Assembly (NCBI GenBank): GCA_938084845.1 | Contig: CALKEB010000011.1 | Location: 40,416-104,415, forward strand | Reading direction: 5' to 3' | Source of the DNA: an uncultured Polaribacter sp. | GTDB taxonomy: Bacteria; Bacteroidota; Bacteroidia; Flavobacteriales; Flavobacteriaceae | Length of the DNA stretch: 64,000 bases | Shown: piece after piece, positions 36,925-45,514 of the stretch | Layout of the letters: each line of letters begins with the position of its first letter | Numbering within the stretch: the first letter of the stretch is position 1 | Program-made: the position numbers and the translations under genes | The notes under the pieces: generated by a model | The model's input: the letters and a program-made list of their open reading frames with translations, nothing else | Database searches by the model: none | What the model was told of the DNA's origin: nothing

Positions 36925-36932
36925 TATTTTTG
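36925..36932 (+). promoter_or_regulatory. Promoter -7 box of hppA
   Basis: TATTTTTG matches TAnnTTTG, 32 bases before the hppA start and just after the ppa terminator. Confidence 0.5.
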
Positions 36933-36964
36933 CGACCGTTTTAAATTAATCAAATATATAATAT

Positions 36965-39412
36965 ATGGAAATAATGATTTGGATGCCAATTGTGATGGCT
37001 ATTTTAGGTTTAGTCTACATGTGGGTTAAACAATCTTGGGTAATGAAACAAGATGCAGGAGATGGTAAAATGAAAGAAATTTCAGATTATATCTATGAAG
37101 GTGCACTGGCTTTCTTAAGTGCTGAGTATAAACTACTAGCCATTTTTGTTTTTGTTGTGAGTTTAGCACTTGCAGCAGTTTCATTTATAGTTCCAACAAC
37201 ACATATTTTAATTGTAGTTGCATTTATTTTTGGAGCTATTTTTTCTGCGTTTGCAGGAAATATCGGAATGAAAATTGCAACAAAAACGAATGTTAGAACT
37301 ACACAAGCAGCAAGAACTAGCTTACCAAATGCTTTAAAAATATCTTTTGGTGGTGGTACAGTTATGGGCTTAGGTGTTGCAGGTTTAGCCGTATTAGGTT
37401 TAACCGCTTTCTTTATATTCTTTTTCTATTTCTTTATGGACAGCACATGGACAAATACCATGGATATGACCGTTGTTTTAGAGACTTTAGCAGGATTTTC
37501 TTTAGGTGCTGAATCTATTGCTTTGTTTGCAAGAGTTGGTGGAGGAATCTATACAAAAGCTGCAGATGTTGGAGCCGATTTAGTAGGTAAAGTAGAAGCT
37601 GGTATTCCTGAAGACGACCCTAGAAATCCAGCAACAATCGCAGATAATGTTGGAGACAATGTAGGAGATGTTGCAGGTATGGGTGCAGATTTATTTGGAT
37701 CTTATGTAGCAACAGTTTTAGCTGCCATGGTTTTAGGGAACTATGTGATTAAAGATATGGGAGGTGCAATAACAGATAATTTTGGAGGTATTGGTCCCAT
37801 TTTATTACCTATGGCAATAGCAGGAGCCGGAATTATAATATCTATTATCGGTACATTGCTAGTAAGAATTAGCTCAAACGATGCTAAAGAAGACCAAGTA
37901 ATGGGTGCTTTAAACAAAGGTAACTGGACTTCTATTGTTTTAGTAGGTTTGTCTTGTTTTGGCTTAGTAACTTGGATGTTGCCAGAAACTATGACAATGG
38001 AATTCTTTGGTGAAGGACCTCAACAAATTTCATCTATGCGCGTATTTTATGCAACTTTAGTTGGTTTAGTTGTTGGTGCTGTAATTTCATCTGTAACAGA
38101 ATATTATACAGGTTTAGGTAAATCTCCAATATTAAAGATTGTTCAGCAGTCTTCTACAGGAGCTGGTACTAATATTATTGCTGGGTTAGCAACTGGAATG
38201 ATTTCTACTTTCCCTTCTGTCTTATTATTTGCAGGCGCAATTTGGGCTTCTTATGCCTTTGCTGGTTTTTATGGAGTAGCGTTAGCTGCCTCTGCAATGA
38301 TGGCTACAACTGCCATGCAATTAGCAATTGATGCATTTGGACCTATATCTGACAATGCTGGTGGTATTGCAGAAATGAGTGAACAAGAACCAATAGTAAG
38401 AGAAAGAACAGATATTTTAGACTCTGTAGGAAATACAACTGCTGCAACCGGAAAAGGATTTGCAATTGCTTCTGCAGCATTAACGTCATTAGCACTTTTT
38501 GCTGCTTATGTAACGTTTACTGGAATAGATGGAATTAATATTTTTAAAGCGCCAGTTTTAGCCATGCTATTTGTTGGAGGAATGGTTCCTGTAGTGTTTT
38601 CTGCTTTAGCCATGAATGCTGTTGGAAAAGCGGCTATGGAAATGGTACAAGAAGTTAGAAGACAGTTTAAAGCTATTCCAGGAATTATGGAAGGAACAGG
38701 GAAACCTGAGTATGATAAATGTGTTGCGATTTCTACTGAAGCTTCATTAAAAGAAATGATGTTGCCTGGTTTACTAACAATTGGATTTCCACTTATCATT
38801 GCTTTTGTTCCTTTAGCCTTTGGCATGGATAATCTTGCCATTGCAGAGATGCTTGGAGGGTACATGGCTGGTGTTACTGTATCTGGTGTGCTTTGGGCCA
38901 TTTTCCAAAATAATGCAGGTGGTGCATGGGATAATGCAAAAAAATCTTTTGAAGCAGGTGTAGAAATTAATGGAGAAATGACGTATAAAGGTTCTGACGC
39001 GCATAAAGCTGCAGTTACTGGAGATACAGTTGGAGATCCTTTTAAAGACACTTCTGGGCCTTCTATGAATATTCTAATCAAGTTAACTTGTTTAATCGGA
39101 TTAGTTATTGCTCCGATTTTAGGAGGACATGTTAACGATACTCATACTTCAACCGAAATCAGAGAAGAAGTAAAAGTAATGTTAACTGTTAATGAAGCAG
39201 ATGAGGCTAAAGCTACAGTTACAACTACTTATGTAGAAAATGGTGTAGAAAAAACAAAAGATGAAGTAATCACTGGTACTTTAGAAGAAGTAGAAGCTAA
39301 AGTAAATGCTTTAAAAGGAGAGGGCGTTCACGGAGAACATCACTTTAAATTAGATGCATCTAAAGGTGAAAAAAGTAAAATGGTAAAAGTTGAAATTCAA
39401 CAAAAGAAGTAA
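36965..39412 (+). CDS. hppA: Ion-translocating membrane pyrophosphatase
   Basis: This multi-pass inner-membrane enzyme couples pyrophosphate hydrolysis to H+ or Na+ pumping. The substrate site is seen in [20 protein letters not shown] and [35 protein letters not shown] and [19 protein letters not shown] are also invariant. [10 protein letters not shown] near residue 490 has Ala where potassium-independent enzymes have Lys, so the enzyme should be potassium-dependent. Whether it pumps H+ or Na+ I cannot say. At 815 residues it has a soluble tail of about 75 residues (after GGHVND), rich in Thr, Glu and Lys, that core enzymes lack. Confidence 0.95.
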   Translation: MEIMIWMPIVMAILGLVYMWVKQSWVMKQDAGDGKMKEISDYIYEGALAFLSAEYKLLAIFVFVVSLALAAVSFIVPTTHILIVVAFIFGAIFSAFAGNIGMKIATKTNVRTTQAARTSLPNALKISFGGGTVMGLGVAGLAVLGLTAFFIFFFYFFMDSTWTNTMDMTVVLETLAGFSLGAESIALFARVGGGIYTKAADVGADLVGKVEAGIPEDDPRNPATIADNVGDNVGDVAGMGADLFGSYVATVLAAMVLGNYVIKDMGGAITDNFGGIGPILLPMAIAGAGIIISIIGTLLVRISSNDAKEDQVMGALNKGNWTSIVLVGLSCFGLVTWMLPETMTMEFFGEGPQQISSMRVFYATLVGLVVGAVISSVTEYYTGLGKSPILKIVQQSSTGAGTNIIAGLATGMISTFPSVLLFAGAIWASYAFAGFYGVALAASAMMATTAMQLAIDAFGPISDNAGGIAEMSEQEPIVRERTDILDSVGNTTAATGKGFAIASAALTSLALFAAYVTFTGIDGINIFKAPVLAMLFVGGMVPVVFSALAMNAVGKAAMEMVQEVRRQFKAIPGIMEGTGKPEYDKCVAISTEASLKEMMLPGLLTIGFPLIIAFVPLAFGMDNLAIAEMLGGYMAGVTVSGVLWAIFQNNAGGAWDNAKKSFEAGVEINGEMTYKGSDAHKAAVTGDTVGDPFKDTSGPSMNILIKLTCLIGLVIAPILGGHVNDTHTSTEIREEVKVMLTVNEADEAKATVTTTYVENGVEKTKDEVITGTLEEVEAKVNALKGEGVHGEHHFKLDASKGEKSKMVKVEIQQKK

Positions 39413-39432
39413 CATTGTATTTACTTACTTAT

Positions 39433-39465
39433 AAAAAAGCATCCTAAAAAGGATGCTTTTTTTTT
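39433..39465 (+). terminator. Terminator of hppA
   Basis: AAAAAAGCATCC (39433-39444), 6-base loop, GGATGCTTTTTT (39451-39462) and further T. Confidence 0.92.
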
Positions 39466-39529
39466 GTAAAACTATTTTATTAATTGCTGTAAAGTATCTT
39501 TTGCAATCCATCATATAACAACAATACTT

Positions 39530-39619
39530 TTAGGTGTCAATTTCTATGTCAGAAAAATAAGCCGCTTTTAATACCACTGATTTTAAAGAAGTAAGGAGCC
39601 TTCTTAAGTTTTCGTGCAT
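39530..39619 (-). other. Short open-frame remnant in the hppA-pckA gap
   Basis: The 39466-39679 gap has no gene of normal size. A 29-codon minus-strand frame reads MHENLRRLLTSLKSVVLKAA and ends FSDIEIDT before TAA. In the +1 frame the sequence continues with LKVLLLYDGLQKILYSN before another stop. The protein-like composition suggests a decayed, frameshifted gene, but I cannot name a family, and a chance ORF is possible. Confidence 0.3.
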
Positions 39620-39679
39620 ATCAATAAAAAAAAGAAATACGAATAATTATTATGTGAAGTATCGCTATTTTTAAAAGTA

Positions 39680-39705
39680 AAACACCTCATAAAAATGAGG
39701 TGTTT
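39680..39705 (-). terminator. Terminator of pckA
   Basis: AACACCTCAT and ATGAGGTGTT form a 10-bp stem around a 4-base A loop, 20 bases past the pckA stop on the minus strand. Confidence 0.82.
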
Positions 39706-39724
39706 CTGATTTAAATAAAAAAAA

Positions 39725-41335
39725 TTAGTAAGCGTATCTTTGAGGACCACCTCTTCTGATTTCCTCACTAGCAAATTCTTCAAATTGTTTAAAATTCTCT
39801 CTAAATGCATTAGACAATTTAAATGCTGTTTTATAATAAGCATCGTCATTATTCCAAGTAGCTCTTGGACTTAATAATTCTGTAGGTACACCTGGACAAC
39901 TTCTTGGTTGTGCCACTCCAAATACCGAGTGTATATGATAATTTTCGTAAGTATAATTATTAAGATCTCTGTTTAAAACTGCAGTAATCATTGCCCGAGT
40001 ATATTTTAAAGGCATTCTTCTTCCCTCTCCGTATTTGCCTCCAGACCAACCTGTATTTACAAGCCACACATTTACGTTAGCTTCTTTCATTTTTTTAGCT
40101 AACATCTCTGCATATCTAGTTGGATGCAATGGCATAAAAGGTGCTCCAAAACATGCAGAAAAACTTGGAACAGGTTCTGTTACACCAGCTTCTGTACCTG
40201 CTACTTTTGCAGTATATCCAGAAATAAAATGGTATGCAGCCTGACTTGGTGTTAGTTTAGATATTGGAGGTAGTACTCCAAAAGCATCAGCAGTTAAGAA
40301 AAATATATTTTTTGGATTTTTACCGATCGAAGGTTTTTGAATGTTTTCGATATGATAAATTGGATAACTAACTCTTATATTTTGAGTAACAGAGGTATCC
40401 GAAAAATCTACCTCTCCTTTATCATTCATAATTACATTCTCTAAAATAGCGCCTTTTTGTATTGCTGAGAATATTTCAGGCTCTTGTTCTTTAGATAGAT
40501 TAATTACTTTTGCATAACAACCTCCTTCAAAATTGAATACCGAATTTTCAGCTGTCCAGCCATGCTCATCATCTCCTATTAAACTTCTTTTTGGATCTGT
40601 AGATAGCGTTGTTTTACCTGTACCTGATAGCCCGAAAAAGATTGCAGTATCTCCTTTTTCACCTACATTTGCAGAGCAATGCATAGGCAATGTATTTTTT
40701 GAAACTGGCAATATAAAATTTAAAGCAGAAAAGATCCCTTTTTTTATTTCACCTGTGTAGCCTGTTCCTCCTATTAAAGCAATTTTTTTAGAAAAATTTA
40801 AAATTGCGAAATTGTGCTGTCTTGTTCCATCTGTTTTAGCATCAGCCATAAAACCTGGAGCATTTATAACAGTCCATTCTGGAGTAAAGGTTTTTAACGC
40901 CTTTGCTGTTGGTCTTAAAAACATATTATGAGCAAACATATTACTCCAAGGATACTCATTAACCACTCTAATGTTTAAGGTATAATTTTCATCTGCACAA
41001 GCATAACTATCTCTTACAAAAATCTCTTTTTCAGATAAATAATCAACTACTTTTAGATACAAAGCATCAAATTTGTCTGAATCAAAAGGCAGATTTATAT
41101 CGCTCCACCACACCTCATCTTTAGTTATTTCATCTTTTACAATAAATCGATCCATTGGAGAACGACCAGTAAACTCTCCTGTTTGTATCGCAATTGCACC
41201 AAGTGATGATTCTTTTCCTTGCTTTTTTAATAAAATTTCATTGTGTAATTCGTCTGAACTTAGTTGATAACGAATTGTAGCATTTTTGATTCCTAGACTA
41301 TTTAACGAAATCGTTTTCGTATTTGTATCTACCAT
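39725..41335 (-). CDS. pckA: Phosphoenolpyruvate carboxykinase (ATP)
   Basis: PckA converts oxaloacetate and ATP to PEP, the entry to gluconeogenesis. The ATP type is shown by the P-loop FFGLSGTGKTTLSTDPKR and by IGDDEHGW. TGRSPMDRFIVKD near residue 55 binds oxaloacetate, and NTGWSGGKYGEGRRM and RSCPGVPTELLSPRATW complete the family pattern. At 536 residues it is full-length. It is a single gene with a -7 box at 41363-41370 and a terminator after it. Confidence 0.97.
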   Translation of the reverse strand: MVDTNTKTISLNSLGIKNATIRYQLSSDELHNEILLKKQGKESSLGAIAIQTGEFTGRSPMDRFIVKDEITKDEVWWSDINLPFDSDKFDALYLKVVDYLSEKEIFVRDSYACADENYTLNIRVVNEYPWSNMFAHNMFLRPTAKALKTFTPEWTVINAPGFMADAKTDGTRQHNFAILNFSKKIALIGGTGYTGEIKKGIFSALNFILPVSKNTLPMHCSANVGEKGDTAIFFGLSGTGKTTLSTDPKRSLIGDDEHGWTAENSVFNFEGGCYAKVINLSKEQEPEIFSAIQKGAILENVIMNDKGEVDFSDTSVTQNIRVSYPIYHIENIQKPSIGKNPKNIFFLTADAFGVLPPISKLTPSQAAYHFISGYTAKVAGTEAGVTEPVPSFSACFGAPFMPLHPTRYAEMLAKKMKEANVNVWLVNTGWSGGKYGEGRRMPLKYTRAMITAVLNRDLNNYTYENYHIHSVFGVAQPRSCPGVPTELLSPRATWNNDDAYYKTAFKLSNAFRENFKQFEEFASEEIRRGGPQRYAY

Positions 41336-41362
41336 ATCAATATTTTTATGTTTTATTTTCTA

Positions 41363-41370
41363 CAAAACTA
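41363..41370 (-). promoter_or_regulatory. Promoter -7 box of pckA
   Basis: On the minus strand TAGTTTTG matches TAnnTTTG, 27 bases before the start codon. Confidence 0.5.
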
Positions 41371-41418
41371 ATGAATAATTTAAAATAAGCTGATTTTTAT
41401 TAAATAATTACATAAAAT

Positions 41419-41799
41419 TCATTTTTTAATTAATTTCTTTATGAATTTTACAATCATAAGCACCCAACCAATACAAAAAAATAGACCACCCAAAGGGGTT
41501 ACAAACCAAATTGATTTTGCTTTAATTGTAGTTAATTGAATTAAATAAATAGAACCAGAAAAAAATAGAATGCCTGCAAATAAAAAATAACTAATCCAAT
41601 TTTTATCCTGATTTGAAAAACCGCCATACGTATTTATAAATAGAAGAATAATAACATGATACATCTGGTAGGTAACTGCTGTTTTAAAGCTTTGCAACCC
41701 TTCTAGTGTTAGTACTTCTTTTAAAGCATGCGCAGCAAAAGCTCCTAAAACAACCGTAGAAAGTCCAAGAAAAGAGGTGATTATTAAATTTTTAAACAT
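41419..41799 (-). CDS. DUF423 family membrane protein
   Basis: A 126-residue four-helix membrane protein of the DUF423 family, whose function is unknown. The family features are the start FLGLSTVVLGAFAAHALKE, the middle YQMYHVIILLFIN, and FFSGSIYLIQL followed by WFVTPLGGLFFCIGWVLM near the end. It is upstream of pckA on the same strand and divergent from the saccharopine dehydrogenase gene. Confidence 0.9.
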   Translation of the reverse strand: MFKNLIITSFLGLSTVVLGAFAAHALKEVLTLEGLQSFKTAVTYQMYHVIILLFINTYGGFSNQDKNWISYFLFAGILFFSGSIYLIQLTTIKAKSIWFVTPLGGLFFCIGWVLMIVKFIKKLIKK

Positions 41800-41870
41800 T
41801 ATTGTATCTTTTTGTTATATTTTAAACATTTAAAGTATCTTCGTACTACATCAAAAATACAGTTTTATTT

Positions 41871-43232
41871 ATGAAGAATATCTTAATTATTGGCGCAGGA
41901 AAATCAAGTTCATCTCTCTTAAAATACCTTTTGCAAAAATCTGAAAAAGAACAATTATTTTTAACTATTGGTGATCTTACAGTAGCACATGCCAATACTA
42001 TAGTTATGCATCATAAAAATGCTAACGTTATTGTTTTTGATGTTTTTAACACCCTACAAAGACAAAAAGAAATTAAAAAAGCAGATCTAGTCATTTCTAT
42101 GCTACCTGCGAGATTACATATAGAAGTAGCTAAAGACTGTTTGCATTTTAAAAAACATTTAGTAACTGCTTCATATGTTTCTAACGAAATGAAAAATCTT
42201 AATGATGCAGTAAAGAAAAGTAATTTAGTTTTTATGAATGAAATTGGTTTAGACCCTGGTTTAGATCATATGAGTGCAATGAAAATTATAGACGCCATAA
42301 AAGCTAAAAAAGGAAAAATGCTTCTTTTTGAGTCTTTTTGCGGTGGGTTAATTGCGCCAGAAAGCGATACTAATTTATGGAATTATAAGTTTACTTGGAA
42401 CCCAAGAAACGTAGTATTGGCTGGGCAAGGTGGAGCTGCAATGTTTATACAAGAAGGCACCTATAAGTACATCCCTTATCACAAATTATTTAGAAGAACA
42501 GAGTTTTTAGAAATTGAAGGTTCAAAGTATGAGGCATACGCAAATAGAGACTCTTTAAAATATAGAAGTATGTATGGTTTAGAGCATATAACAACCATGT
42601 ATAGAGGCACAATAAGAAAGGTAGGTTTTTCTAGGGCTTGGAATATTTTTGTTCAATTGGGAATGACAGATGATTCTTATACTATAGAAAACTCAGAAGA
42701 TATGAGTTACCGAGATTTTATCAATTTATTTTTAGGATATTCTCCATCTGATTCTGTAGAACTTAAGTTAAGATCGTATTTAAACATTGATCAAGATGAT
42801 ATAATGTGGGAAAAACTTATTGAATTGGATCTTTTTAACAATACAAAAAAAATAAAATTAAAAAATGTAACTCCTGCTAAAATCCTACAAAAGATTTTAG
42901 AAGATTCTTGGACCCTTCAACAAGAGGATAAAGATATGATTGTAATGCAACATTTATTTGGATATGAAGAAAATGGAATTAAAAAACAAATTGAAAGTAG
43001 TTTAGTGGTAAAAGGAGAAAATCAGTACTACACAGCTATGGCAAAAACTGTTGGATTGCCATTAGGCATTGCTGCATTAAAAATTCTAAACAAAGAGATA
43101 AAAACACCTGGGGTACAAATACCGATTGCAAAAGAAGTTTACCAACCTATATTAAAAGAGTTGGAAAATTTTGGTATTGTTTTCAAAGAAAAGGAAGTGC
43201 CTTATTTAGGCTATAACCCCAATCATGTTTAA
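41871..43232 (+). CDS. Saccharopine dehydrogenase-family protein
   Basis: The 453-residue product starts with a Rossmann fold (ILIIGAGKSSSSLLKYLLQ). It continues with VISMLPARLHIEVAKDC, NEIGLDPGLDHMSAMKI and ESFCGGLIAPESDTNLWNYK, the pattern of saccharopine reductases, which act in lysine metabolism. Length and the C-terminal substrate domain fit Lys9-type enzymes better than carboxynorspermidine synthase. No other lysine genes are adjacent, so biosynthetic or catabolic use cannot be decided. It ends 5 bases before the convergent methylase gene. Confidence 0.87.
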   Translation: MKNILIIGAGKSSSSLLKYLLQKSEKEQLFLTIGDLTVAHANTIVMHHKNANVIVFDVFNTLQRQKEIKKADLVISMLPARLHIEVAKDCLHFKKHLVTASYVSNEMKNLNDAVKKSNLVFMNEIGLDPGLDHMSAMKIIDAIKAKKGKMLLFESFCGGLIAPESDTNLWNYKFTWNPRNVVLAGQGGAAMFIQEGTYKYIPYHKLFRRTEFLEIEGSKYEAYANRDSLKYRSMYGLEHITTMYRGTIRKVGFSRAWNIFVQLGMTDDSYTIENSEDMSYRDFINLFLGYSPSDSVELKLRSYLNIDQDDIMWEKLIELDLFNNTKKIKLKNVTPAKILQKILEDSWTLQQEDKDMIVMQHLFGYEENGIKKQIESSLVVKGENQYYTAMAKTVGLPLGIAALKILNKEIKTPGVQIPIAKEVYQPILKELENFGIVFKEKEVPYLGYNPNHV

Positions 43233-43237
43233 TAACA

Positions 43238-43906
43238 TTACATCTTTAGGTAAAAATCTTTAGTTAAGCGTGTATAATCCTCTGTATAGTTATGCCTTGT
43301 CGTTTCGATAATTAATTGTGCTTCTTCTATTGCTGTTTTTCGAAAGGAAAAAGTCAATAGACTTCGTTTTACTGGTGAATTTATATTTCCTTGAACCCTA
43401 CAAATTCGGTTTACAAACAAGTTATTTTCTTCTGCTATAGCGATAAATTGTGCCTCTTCTTTACATGGTATAATTACCGAAAATTTTCCATTTTTCGATA
43501 AAATTTTCGAAACTCCTGTAACAAGTTCTTCAAAAGAAAGAGAAGAAGTAAATCTTGCTTTATTTCTGGCAAGATCTAGGGTTTCAAAATCATCTGTATA
43601 AAAAGGAGGATTAGAAACAATTAGATCATAAGTTTCTTCTTCTTCCTGAATTTCTTTTACAAATTCTTGAAAAGTTGCGTTGTAACAATACAGCCTATCT
43701 TTCCATATAGATTTTTCAAAATTTTCTACAGCTTGTTCAAATGCCTGTTCATCAACCTCAACAGCATCTATGGTCATTGCATCAGAACGTTGTGCTAATA
43801 TTAAAGCGATAACCCCGGTTCCAGTTCCAATATCTAAAATTGTATCGGAAAATTGATCAATGGCGCACCATGATCCCAACAAAACACTATCTGTACCAAC
43901 TTTCAT
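43238..43906 (-). CDS. trmN6: tRNA1(Val) adenine-37 N6-methyltransferase (TrmN6/YfiC)
   Basis: This SAM-dependent methylase makes m6A37 in tRNA1-Val. TILDIGTGTGVIALILAQ binds SAM and DLIVSNPPFYTDDF holds the NPPF catalytic motif. The coordinates use ATG 43906 (MKVGTDSVLLGSW). However, the family normally begins about 17 residues earlier, and the frame upstream does encode NKPFQFKEFAIDQDKTA, which fits it well. That extension has no ATG, GTG or TTG. The codons before it are ATT (43961-43963) and ATC, so the real start may be a rare ATT/ATC. A tRNA gene lies just upstream on the same strand. Confidence 0.88.
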   Translation of the reverse strand: MKVGTDSVLLGSWCAIDQFSDTILDIGTGTGVIALILAQRSDAMTIDAVEVDEQAFEQAVENFEKSIWKDRLYCYNATFQEFVKEIQEEEETYDLIVSNPPFYTDDFETLDLARNKARFTSSLSFEELVTGVSKILSKNGKFSVIIPCKEEAQFIAIAEENNLFVNRICRVQGNINSPVKRSLLTFSFRKTAIEEAQLIIETTRHNYTEDYTRLTKDFYLKM

Positions 43907-44020
43907 AGCCGTTTTATCTTGATCGATGGCGAATTCTTTAAATTGGAATGGTTTATTGATAATCGTTTTGTTTTGTTAAATGAAACGTATAGAATTGAAA
44001 ATACGTTGCTACTATTCTTG

Positions 44021-44107
44021 CAGAGAGGAAGGGATTCGAACCCTCGATACCATTACTAGTATACTACCTTTCCAGGGTAGCCAGATAAACCACTCTTGCA
44101 CCTCTCT
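44021..44107 (-). tRNA. tRNA-Ser (GGA)
   Basis: An 87-base class II tRNA. The acceptor AGAGAGG pairs with CCTCTCT, and the discriminator is G. The anticodon arm CTACC-CTGGAAA-GGTAG gives anticodon GGA, and a long variable arm with its own stem is typical of Ser. The T arm contains GGTTCGAATCC. CCA is not encoded in full. It lies between rimM and trmN6 on the same strand, so it may be processed from the rpsP-rimM transcript. Confidence 0.95.
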
Positions 44108-44125
44108 AAATAAGTGTTTGGAAAA

Positions 44126-44650
44126 TTACAAATACAATTCAATTAACCCTTCAGGAGTATGAACTTGTATTGTTTTATTTTTTCTATCTACTTTTTTTAT
44201 AAAGTCATCTATCATAGGAATAAAAACTTCTTTGCCATCATTATCTATCTCAAATAGTGGCTGAGCAGCTTTATCATTAATATGAACGATGGTACCCACA
44301 GTTCCAAAATTAACATCTACCACTTGAAAACCAATAACTTCATGATAATAAAACTTATCACCAGACAGCTTAGGTAATACCTCTAAAGGCAAATAAACAC
44401 CACACTTTAAAATGGTATCGGCTTCTTCTTCAGAATAAATATCTTCAAATTGAACACGTAACTGGTTGCCTTTGTGAAGAGAACTTTTTTCAATAAAAAA
44501 TGGAACCAGATTTGTGCCAAACTCGACATAAACTGATTCCATATTTTTATACAACTCAGGTTCATCTGTATCTAATTTGATGACAACTTCCCCTTTAAAA
44601 CTATATTTTGTTACGATTCTGCCTAAATAAAAACACTCTTCTTTACGCAT
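44126..44650 (-). CDS. rimM: Ribosome maturation factor RimM
   Basis: RimM binds S19 and helps mature the 30S head. The N-terminal domain has YLGRIVTKYSFKGEVVIK, the usual G.i.k.hG..G.v.v pattern. The PRC-barrel follows with DKFYYHEVIGFQVVDVN and QPLFEIDNDGKEVFIPMID. It is 174 residues. It follows rpsP by 15 bases, which is the standard rpsP-rimM order. Confidence 0.95.
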   Translation of the reverse strand: MRKEECFYLGRIVTKYSFKGEVVIKLDTDEPELYKNMESVYVEFGTNLVPFFIEKSSLHKGNQLRVQFEDIYSEEEADTILKCGVYLPLEVLPKLSGDKFYYHEVIGFQVVDVNFGTVGTIVHINDKAAQPLFEIDNDGKEVFIPMIDDFIKKVDRKNKTIQVHTPEGLIELYL

Positions 44651-44665
44651 ACTCGTATTAAAGTT

Positions 44666-45226
44666 TTATTCAGCTGACTTTTCTTCTTTAGAAGCTTCTA
44701 CTTCTTCACTTTCAGTAGCTTCAGCAACTTCTTCTGTAGCAGGTTCTGCTTCTTCTGTAGCTTCTACTTCTTCTACCTCTGGTAATGCAGCAGCAATTCT
44801 TGCTTCATTTACTGCTTTTTCAGCTTCTAATGCTTTTGCTTTAGCATCTGCTTCAGCTTTTGCTAATTTTTCTTCTTTACTAGAAACTTTTCCTTCTTTT
44901 TCTGCTAACCAAGCTTTAAATTTCTCTTCAGCTTGCTCTTCAGTTAAAGCTCCTTTACGAACACCACCTACTAAATGATTCTTTAACATAGCACCTTTGT
45001 AAGATAAAATGTTTTTTGCAGTATCAGTTGGTTGTGCACCATTTTGCAACCATTTTACAGCACCATCAACATCTAAGTTAATTTCTGCAGGGTTTACATT
45101 TGGGTTGTACGTACCTATTTTTTCTAAGTAACGTCCATCTCTTTTTGCACGTGCATCAGCAGCAACAATCCAATAAAATGGTTTGCCTTTTTTTCCGTGT
45201 CTTTGTAATCTGATTTTTACAGACAT
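44666..45226 (-). CDS. rpsP: 30S ribosomal protein S16 with extended C-terminus
   Basis: Residues 1-80 are S16, a 16S rRNA-binding assembly protein: [33 protein letters not shown] and [15 protein letters not shown]. Residues 110-186 are an extra tail: first an Ala/Lys/Glu-rich probable helix, then a strongly acidic stretch rich in Glu, Ala and Thr. The 186 residues compare with 82 in E. coli. Tails of this kind are common in the phylum, and their role is unknown. It heads the rpsP-rimM-tRNA run and has a TAGATTTG promoter box. Confidence 0.95.
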   Translation of the reverse strand: MSVKIRLQRHGKKGKPFYWIVAADARAKRDGRYLEKIGTYNPNVNPAEINLDVDGAVKWLQNGAQPTDTAKNILSYKGAMLKNHLVGGVRKGALTEEQAEEKFKAWLAEKEGKVSSKEEKLAKAEADAKAKALEAEKAVNEARIAAALPEVEEVEATEEAEPATEEVAEATESEEVEASKEEKSAE

Positions 45227-45295
45227 AATTTATTAATTTTTTGAGGTTCTCGACCTCGGTTATTAAAATTCTTATTATCTCGTAATAAGCGAGCG

Positions 45296-45303
45296 CAAAT
45301 CTA
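45296..45303 (-). promoter_or_regulatory. Promoter -7 box of rpsP
   Basis: On the minus strand TAGATTTG matches TAnnTTTG. A small inverted repeat (GAGGT with ACCTC, 45243-45257) lies in the roughly 65-base leader. The remaining part of the 45304-45514 divergent spacer shows nothing else I can name. Confidence 0.55.
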
Positions 45304-45514
45304 CAATTTTCTTTTGAATAAAAATTAAGAAAATGTATTTAAATTATTAAGTATCAGCATAAACTAGTATAAACTAAAATAAAACCAAATACAACTCGGT
45401 TTTGTAAATGAGTGAATCCACTTTATTGTTGATAAGTCTACACAACTTATTTGTAAGAAATATAAGGTGTTTTTGTACATTTAAAGTTCCTTAATTTACC
45501 AGATAAAATCGTTT

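Noticed and set aside
38506..39081. 191-codon open frame on the minus strand inside hppA
   Set aside because: It is fully antisense to a strongly conserved membrane enzyme, has no promoter or family similarity, and arises from the sense-strand codon bias.
45243..45257. GAGGT/ACCTC hairpin in the rpsP leader as a ribosomal-protein autoregulatory site
   Set aside because: The stem is only 5 bp and does not resemble a known S16 control element.
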